This document shows positions 58,536-64,000 of a stretch of DNA of 64,000 bases, one piece after another. This DNA comes from Pelagibacteraceae bacterium AG-390-L03 (GTDB lineage Bacteria > Pseudomonadota > Alphaproteobacteria > Pelagibacterales > Pelagibacteraceae). Where the stretch lies: assembly GCA_003279685.1 (NCBI GenBank), contig QCHA01000001.1, positions 62,001 to 126,000 of the forward strand. The letters are read 5' to 3'. Under the pieces are notes generated by a model, which had not been told where the DNA came from, searched no databases, and worked only from the letters and a program-made list of their open reading frames with translations. Each line of letters opens with the position of its first letter. The first letter of the stretch is position 1. The translations under genes were made by a program, and so were the position numbers.

Positions 58536-59929
58536 TACAAGTATCTAGGCATTTCTCTCATCCAGGTTGAGATAGTTCCTGCACCCATTCCAATAACTAT
58601 TGTTTTTCCGTAAATATTATTTTTAATGTATTTTGCTAATTGAGTTCTATCATCTGCTAAAAATAGTTTTACTTTTGAGTTTTTGATTATTTCTCTAGCA
58701 AAATTTTCATATTTAAAACCTAATGTTATTTTTTCACCTGCTGTATAAATAGGAAGTAAAATTACTTTATCTGCATTTTTAAAGGCATAAGTAAATTCTT
58801 TTTTTAAATCTTTTAATCTTGATATTCTGTGTGGTTGAAAAATACATATTTTTTCATAACCTTTATAAACCTTGTTAACTCCATCCAAGACAACTTTAAT
58901 CTCTGTTGGATGATGGGCATAATCATCGAAAAAATCAACTTTATTAAATGTAAAAATCTTATTAAATCGCCTTTGAACTCCTTTAAAGTTTTTCAAACCT
59001 TTTTTTATACTTGAAACTGTTAATCCAAGTGTAATAGCCAAAGCTGATGCTGCAACTGAATTTCTAATATTATGTATTCCTAAAAGCGGTATCTTAATTT
59101 TTTTAATTAATTTGTTTTTTTTATTTGGTAAAATTATTTTTAAATCAAACTCAGAATAGTCTTTTGATTGTTTGATATTTCTAATACAAAAATTTGATTT
59201 TGTATCAATTCCGTATGTATAAAAGTTTTTATTATTCAGTTTCTTAATTAAATTTTTATTATTATTATCATCAATGCAGATAAAAGATTTTCCAAATGAT
59301 GGAACTTTATTTACAAACTTAATAAAATATTTATTCAACTCATCCATCGAACTATAAAAATCCATATGCTCTCTATCTATATTGGTTATTATCGAGTAAG
59401 TGGGCGGAATGTAGACAAAACTACCATCAGACTCATCAGCTTCTAAGATAGACCAGTCGCTTTTGCCCAGTTTAGCAGAATTATTAATAGAATTTATTAC
59501 TCCTCCATTAATAATGGTTGGATCTATTTTAGTTTCTTGAAAAATTGAGGCAATTAGTGATGTTGTGGTTGTTTTTCCATGGGAACCAACAACTACAATA
59601 TTTTTTGTCAGAGAAACAATATTTGCAAGCATTTCTCCTCTTTTATAAATTGGTAATTGTTTTTTTTTTGCCTCAATAAGCTCTGGATTATTTTTTTTTA
59701 TAGCAGAAGAAATTACGATAATAGTTGCTTTATTAATATTTTGCTTTTTATGTCCAATTGTAATCTTAATTTTCTCTTTTTTTAATCTTTCAATATTTTT
59801 ATTGCTAGCAATGTCACTACCTTGAACTTTAAATCCTTTGCCTTTCATTATGAGGGATAATCCACTCATACCTATTCCACCAATTCCTATAAAATGAATA
59901 ATCTCAGATTTTGCTAATTTAATTTTCAT
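58535..59929 (-). CDS. murC: UDP-N-acetylmuramate-L-alanine ligase
   Basis: 464 aa. IHFIGIGGIGMSGLSLIM is the Rossmann-like UDP-binding start; the ATP loop is GSHGKTTTTS (115-124, Lys119); EADESDGSF carries the metal Glu/Asp; DYAHHPTEIKVVL is the C-terminal Mur ligase box. It adds the first amino acid of the peptide stem. Overlaps murG by 11 nt. Confidence 0.96.
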   Translation of the reverse strand: MKIKLAKSEIIHFIGIGGIGMSGLSLIMKGKGFKVQGSDIASNKNIERLKKEKIKITIGHKKQNINKATIIVISSAIKKNNPELIEAKKKQLPIYKRGEMLANIVSLTKNIVVVGSHGKTTTTSLIASIFQETKIDPTIINGGVINSINNSAKLGKSDWSILEADESDGSFVYIPPTYSIITNIDREHMDFYSSMDELNKYFIKFVNKVPSFGKSFICIDDNNNKNLIKKLNNKNFYTYGIDTKSNFCIRNIKQSKDYSEFDLKIILPNKKNKLIKKIKIPLLGIHNIRNSVAASALAITLGLTVSSIKKGLKNFKGVQRRFNKIFTFNKVDFFDDYAHHPTEIKVVLDGVNKVYKGYEKICIFQPHRISRLKDLKKEFTYAFKNADKVILLPIYTAGEKITLGFKYENFAREIIKNSKVKLFLADDRTQLAKYIKNNIYGKTIVIGMGAGTISTWMREMPRYL

Positions 59930-60986
59930 TAATAATATTCAATAAATTTTGATTAACATTATTCCAAGTGTTTTGATAATTTAATTTTTCTAAATTTTTT
60001 TTTTTTATAAGTATTTCATCCTTATTGCTCAATATGTTTAATAATAAATTTTCAAATTTTTTTTTATCAAAATTAATTTGATCAACAACCCAGCAACAAT
60101 CTTTATTTTTATAATAATTAGCATTTTCTAGTTGATGATTATCCTTAGAACTTGGTAGTGGAATGGCAATAAATGGTTTTTTAGACAGAGAAATTTCAGC
60201 CAAACTAGATGCGCCAGATCTTGTAATGCACAAATCTGCTTGATCTATTAGTAAATTTAGATTTTGATCAAAGCTGAAAACGGTATTATCAATTTTATTT
60301 TCTAAATATAGAGTTTTGAGAACATCTATATTATTTTGATTTGTTTGGTGAATTACTTTTAAAGGTTTTAACTTTGAAACTTGAATAATTGACTCATGTA
60401 AAATTTTATCAAATATTTTTGCACCTTGACTTCCCCCAATTATTATTAAAGTAAATTTATCATTATCATTTTCTATTAATTTTTTGTTATAATATTTCTT
60501 TCTTATAAGTGGATTTACAATCTTTAATTTATTTTTATATTTTTTTGGAAAACCAATAATATTATCTGAATAACATATGATTTTTTTACAAAATTTTAAA
60601 AAAAATTTATTTGCTCTTCCAATGACCATATTTGGTTCTAGCAAATAAATTTTTATATTCAATATTCTGGCAGCTATACATAATGGTAACGACATATATC
60701 CACCAGTAGAAATAAGAATTTGAATTTCTTCTTTTTTTAATAGTATCAATGATCTTAAAGTTAAAAAAAATACTTTTAAAAGTGATAATGGTAATAAAAA
60801 AAAATTATTTAATTTAGGTGTATCAATAACTAGAATGTTATAAAATTTATCATCAAGATATTTAAGGCCTCTAATGTCACTTGAAATTAATACTTCATAA
60901 TTTTCTTTTAAATGATCATGAATTGTAATTCCAGGAATAACATGTCCGCCAGATCCTCCAGTAGAGATTAAAATCTTCTCTTTCAT
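59919..60986 (-). CDS. murG: UDP-GlcNAc:lipid I N-acetylglucosaminyltransferase
   Basis: 355 aa, GT28. ISTGGSGGHVIPGITIHDHL is the N-terminal G-loop, LISTGGYMSLPLCIAARI the second, LIIGGSQGAKIFD the third; the donor site shows CITRSGASSLAEISLSKKPFIAIPLPSSKDNHQLENA. It converts lipid I to lipid II at the inner membrane. Very AT-rich codon use. 1-nt gap to ftsW. Confidence 0.95.
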   Translation of the reverse strand: MKEKILISTGGSGGHVIPGITIHDHLKENYEVLISSDIRGLKYLDDKFYNILVIDTPKLNNFFLLPLSLLKVFFLTLRSLILLKKEEIQILISTGGYMSLPLCIAARILNIKIYLLEPNMVIGRANKFFLKFCKKIICYSDNIIGFPKKYKNKLKIVNPLIRKKYYNKKLIENDNDKFTLIIIGGSQGAKIFDKILHESIIQVSKLKPLKVIHQTNQNNIDVLKTLYLENKIDNTVFSFDQNLNLLIDQADLCITRSGASSLAEISLSKKPFIAIPLPSSKDNHQLENANYYKNKDCCWVVDQINFDKKKFENLLLNILSNKDEILIKKKNLEKLNYQNTWNNVNQNLLNIINEN

Positions 60987-60987
60987 C

Positions 60988-62115
60988 TTAATTTTCTATT
61001 TTTCTTTTTGTTAAATTTAAGATTATTCCTGATAGTATTGAGATGCTGATTATTGAAGAACCTCCATAACTCAAAAATGGTAACGTCATACCTGTTGTAG
61101 GAAATAATCTAATATTAACTCCTATATGAATAGTTGCTTGCATTACAATTAAGCTAACACATCCAATTAAAACAAGTTTAATCTTGTCATCTTTTTCATA
61201 ATTAATTTTTTTAAAGGCCATGTAAATGAATACTAAAAACAATAATAATATTAATATTATGGCAACAACACCAAACTCTTCGGAAATTACAGAAATTATA
61301 TAATCAGTGTGTGCTTCTGGTACTCGATTTTTTAAAGTTCCCTCGCCAATTCCTTTTCCAAAAAAACCACCACTTATAATGGACTCGATAGCCTTATCAG
61401 ATTGAAAATTATGTGATCCTGTGTCTCTATTAAAAAAAGAAAAAATTCTACTTTGAATATAATCAAACTTAGGAACGTACATAATTAAATAAGCTAATGA
61501 AATAAAAGCAAAGATAGAAAGACCAAAAAGAAAAAAGATATTTACTCCAGAAGTAAAAATTAAAACTGCCCATGAGAAAACAACAAGAAGAGTTTGGCCA
61601 ATATCTGGCTGTATTATAAGAAATAAAGAGATTATAAATACCAAGACAACTGATAATAAATATTTTAAATAAAGATTTGAACTTTTGACACTACAAAGAA
61701 TACTTGAAAGCACAATAATCAAGAAAGGTTTTAATAATTCAATTGGTTGAAATCTTGGTAAAAAAAATAAATCTATCCATCTCTTAGACCCTTTTACTTC
61801 AACACCTATAATTGGAACTATAAATAAAGAAATTAAAATAATAAAAAAAAGAAAATATGAGTAATAAAATAATTGATTAGTTTTCAAAGAGGAAAAAATA
61901 AAAATAATAATTATACCAATAAAAATATAAATCAAATGCTTAAAAAAGAAGAAATAGCTATTTGTATTTAATTTATCAGAAGCAATAAGTGAAGTTGAAA
62001 CTAATGAAAAAAAAAGTCCAATTGCAAATAACAAACTTATAAGTAAGAAAATTGATTTATCTATACTCTTCCACCATTGATAGTAAAATTTATATAAAAA
62101 GCTGTTGATTTGCAT
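60988..62115 (-). CDS. ftsW: Septal peptidoglycan glycosyltransferase FtsW (SEDS)
   Basis: 375 aa, about ten membrane helices. SEDS motifs are KGSKRWIDLFFLPRFQPIELLKPFLIIVLSS, LLVVFSWAVLIFTSGV, GSHNFQSDKAIESIISGGFFGKGIGEGTLKNRVPEAHTDYIISVISEEFGVV (Asp in the catalytic loop) and TTGMTLPFLSYGGSSIIS. It polymerises septal glycan with its class B PBP partner. Start overlaps the murD end by 26 nt. Confidence 0.94.
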   Translation of the reverse strand: MQINSFLYKFYYQWWKSIDKSIFLLISLLFAIGLFFSLVSTSLIASDKLNTNSYFFFFKHLIYIFIGIIIIFIFSSLKTNQLFYYSYFLFFIILISLFIVPIIGVEVKGSKRWIDLFFLPRFQPIELLKPFLIIVLSSILCSVKSSNLYLKYLLSVVLVFIISLFLIIQPDIGQTLLVVFSWAVLIFTSGVNIFFLFGLSIFAFISLAYLIMYVPKFDYIQSRIFSFFNRDTGSHNFQSDKAIESIISGGFFGKGIGEGTLKNRVPEAHTDYIISVISEEFGVVAIILILLLFLVFIYMAFKKINYEKDDKIKLVLIGCVSLIVMQATIHIGVNIRLFPTTGMTLPFLSYGGSSIISISILSGIILNLTKRKIEN

Positions 62116-63406
62116 TAAGAAATTTTTTTATTAATTGATTAAAATATTTTCCTCTATCTTCAAAATTTTTAAAACTATCAAATGATGCTCCAGCTGGACT
62201 AAAGAAAATTATATTTTTTTTTAATTTCTTATCATTTAAATCAAAAAATATTTCATCTAATATATCTTTTAAAGATTTAAAATGCTTTAAGGTTATCTTA
62301 TTTTTAATATTTTTTTTAAATTCTTTATAATTATTTCCAAAAATAAATGTTTTAAAATTCTTACAGTGTTTTTTAGATAGATTTAATTGATCACCTTTTT
62401 TAGGAATGCCACCCAAAATCCAATAAACATTTTTTAAATTTTTTAACAGATTTTCTGATGAAGCAAAACTTGTAGACTTAGAATCATTAATTATTACTAA
62501 ATTTTTATTTTCATAGATAATTTGTTGTCGATATTTTAATCCTTTAAATCTATTTAAGGTTTTAATTAATATTTTACTATTCAAATTTAATTTTTCTGAA
62601 ATCTTTAAAATAAATGATAGATTTTCTAAATTACCTGCAGATAAAAAGTATTTATTTTTTATTAGTTTAATTATCTTATGAGCTTTTTTTAAATCAACTT
62701 TAATAATCTTTGGATTATATTTTTTGCTATTTAACTTTTTATTTATTAGTACGTCATTTTTTTTTACAAATGCTATAGACTTACTAGACTGTGAATTTAA
62801 TAACTTGAATTTAGCACTAACATAATTTTTTAAGTTTCTATGTCTCTCTATGTGATCTGGACTTATATTAAGTATTACTGAGTATTTTGAGGTATATAGT
62901 TGACTATAATCTAATTGATATGATGAAGCTTCAACCACAAAAATAGTGTTTTTAGTAATTTTTTTTTCACATAATAGTGGATTTCCAATGTTTCCGACCA
63001 ATCTACAGTCATAATTTTGGTCTAATAAAACTTCATACAATATTTTGGCAGTGGTTGATTTTCCATTAGTTCCAGTGATAGTAATACTTTTATTTTTGTA
63101 AAATGAATAGAACACATCTAAATCTGTATAAATTTTAGATTTATTTTTTTTAAGAAATTTAGATAATTTACATTTTAAAACATCAATTCCAGGACTGATA
63201 ATAATACAATCAAACTTAATTTTAGGTATTGACTGTATGTTTTTTAGCCTTTGATTTGATCGATTTCTAAATTTTTTTGTTAAATTATCGTCAAATAAAT
63301 ATACTTTAGCTTTATTATCTAAAAATTTATATGAAGCAATTCCACTTTTTCCCAAGCCATAAATTAATATTTTTTTTTCTAAAAAAATATTTTTATTTTT
63401 AATCAT
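62090..63406 (-). CDS. murD: UDP-N-acetylmuramoylalanine-D-glutamate ligase
   Basis: About 438 aa from the ATG at 63406, which overlaps the mraY stop as TAATG. An ATG at 63463 would add 19 residues lying inside mraY and is less likely. ILIYGLGKSGIASYKFL is the UDP-binding start; ITGTNGKSTTAKIL the ATP loop; VVEASSYQLDY, LNISPDHIERHRN, GLKYRQQ, INDSKSTSFASS and FSPAGASFDSFKNFEDRGKYF follow as in MurD. It adds D-Glu to the stem peptide. Confidence 0.95.
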   Translation of the reverse strand: MIKNKNIFLEKKILIYGLGKSGIASYKFLDNKAKVYLFDDNLTKKFRNRSNQRLKNIQSIPKIKFDCIIISPGIDVLKCKLSKFLKKNKSKIYTDLDVFYSFYKNKSITITGTNGKSTTAKILYEVLLDQNYDCRLVGNIGNPLLCEKKITKNTIFVVEASSYQLDYSQLYTSKYSVILNISPDHIERHRNLKNYVSAKFKLLNSQSSKSIAFVKKNDVLINKKLNSKKYNPKIIKVDLKKAHKIIKLIKNKYFLSAGNLENLSFILKISEKLNLNSKILIKTLNRFKGLKYRQQIIYENKNLVIINDSKSTSFASSENLLKNLKNVYWILGGIPKKGDQLNLSKKHCKNFKTFIFGNNYKEFKKNIKNKITLKHFKSLKDILDEIFFDLNDKKLKKNIIFFSPAGASFDSFKNFEDRGKYFNQLIKKFLNANQQLFI

Positions 63407-64000
63407 TATCTTAATTTTAAAGTGGCCAAACCTATCATTGCTAAAATAATTGAAATGATCCAAAACCTAATTACCACAGTTGACTCTGGCCATCCTTTTT
63501 TTTCAAAATGATGATGAATTGGTGCCATTCTAAAAATTCTTTTTCCAGTTAATTTAAAAGAAATTACTTGTACCATTACAGAAACAGCCTCTAGAACGAA
63601 TAACCCACCTGTAATCGCTAATACTATTTCATGTTTAGTTATTATTCCAACAGCGCCTAAAGAACCTCCAAGTGCTAAAGAGCCTGTATCACCCATAAAA
63701 ATTTTAGCAGGTGGCGCATTAAACCATAAAAACCCTAAACATGATCCTATTATCGCTCCACAAAAAATTGAAACTTCACCAGTGCCTTCAATGTATGGAA
63801 TTTGTAAATAATCAGAAAAAACAATATTTCCAGTTACATAACTTATAAAGGCAAAACAACCTGCAACTAAAATTACAGGGACTGTAGCCAATCCATCAAG
63901 TCCATCTGTTAAATTAACTGCATTTGACGATCCTACAATTACAAATACAGAAAAAGGAATAAAAAACCACCCAAGATTAATTATTAAATTTTTAAAAAAT
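63406..64000 (-). CDS. mraY: Phospho-N-acetylmuramoyl-pentapeptide transferase, C-terminal part
   Basis: About 198 residues; the N-terminal half lies past the right edge. The frame runs on through 63892-64000 with the MraY signature [19 protein letters not shown]. Then come [29 protein letters not shown] with the catalytic Asp residues, and [26 protein letters not shown] with the His cluster. The enzyme makes lipid I in the inner membrane. It overlaps murD by 3 nt. Confidence 0.95.
   Translation of the reverse strand, partial: FFKNLIINLGWFFIPFSVFVIVGSSNAVNLTDGLDGLATVPVILVAGCFAFISYVTGNIVFSDYLQIPYIEGTGEVSIFCGAIIGSCLGFLWFNAPPAKIFMGDTGSLALGGSLGAVGIITKHEIVLAITGGLFVLEAVSVMVQVISFKLTGKRIFRMAPIHHHFEKKGWPESTVVIRFWIISIILAMIGLATLKLR

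Noticed and set aside
63407-63463. Longer murD start at 63463
   Set aside because: The added residues lie within mraY and precede the conserved MurD N-terminus; the TAATG overlap at 63404-63408 is a better start.

Overview
The window is very AT-rich, densely packed and full of 1-4 nt gene overlaps. It carries a blue-tuned proteorhodopsin, TRAP and polar-amino-acid ABC uptake systems, a DksA without its zinc-finger cysteines and an alphaproteobacterial dcw cluster. Together these point to a streamlined marine alphaproteobacterium of the SAR11 clade (Pelagibacterales). That assignment is an inference from gene content; no 16S gene is present.

Layout. (1) 1-5940: a flavoprotein monooxygenase (cut by the left edge), an extradiol-type ring-cleavage dioxygenase, a TRAP binding protein and a fumarylacetoacetate-hydrolase-family enzyme on the minus strand. 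They diverge from the two TRAP membrane subunits and a ROK sugar kinase. (2) 5953-22021: about 16 kb, all on the minus strand, and the most unusual part. It runs downstream from two DUF1800/DUF1501 pairs to a serine hydrolase and four paralogous exported polysaccharide-lyase-fold proteins. After a promoter gap come a small Lys/Ala-rich protein, an 840-residue Met/Gly/Ala protein with a collagen-like tail, an exported clan-A-like glycosidase and a sulfatase. I read this as a surface or periplasmic system for handling (possibly sulfated) glycans. (3) 22145-26843: guaC and gpt (purine salvage), a lipid-linked glycosylation pair, dksA and two tiny overlapping membrane ORFs. (4) 26861-33749: an Ehu-like ABC transporter, a MOSC protein, a PhyH dioxygenase and two Gfo/Idh/MocA dehydrogenases. 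(5) 33746-37641: YfcG-like GST, ferredoxin reductase, ferredoxin, a desaturase and proteorhodopsin. (6) 37854-53549: housekeeping genes (prpE, SMR transporter, pyrC, ygfZ, tRNA-Leu, nadA, nadC, MazG-like, fumC, AsmA-like, uvrD, pepP, ligA). (7) 53551-64000: bamD, lpxC, a shrunken FtsA-like gene, ftsQ, ddl, murB, murC, murG, ftsW, murD and mraY (cut by the right edge).

The most interesting observations are these: the exported glycan/collagen-like locus; a 181-aa gene whose evident signal peptide has no normal start codon; a dcw cluster in which ftsA is reduced to about half and ftsZ is missing from its usual place; and strong hairpin terminators directly behind both solute-binding-protein genes. 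I see no insertion sequence, CRISPR array or rRNA. No gene-free stretch exceeds about 300 bases; the longest gaps are described as features.
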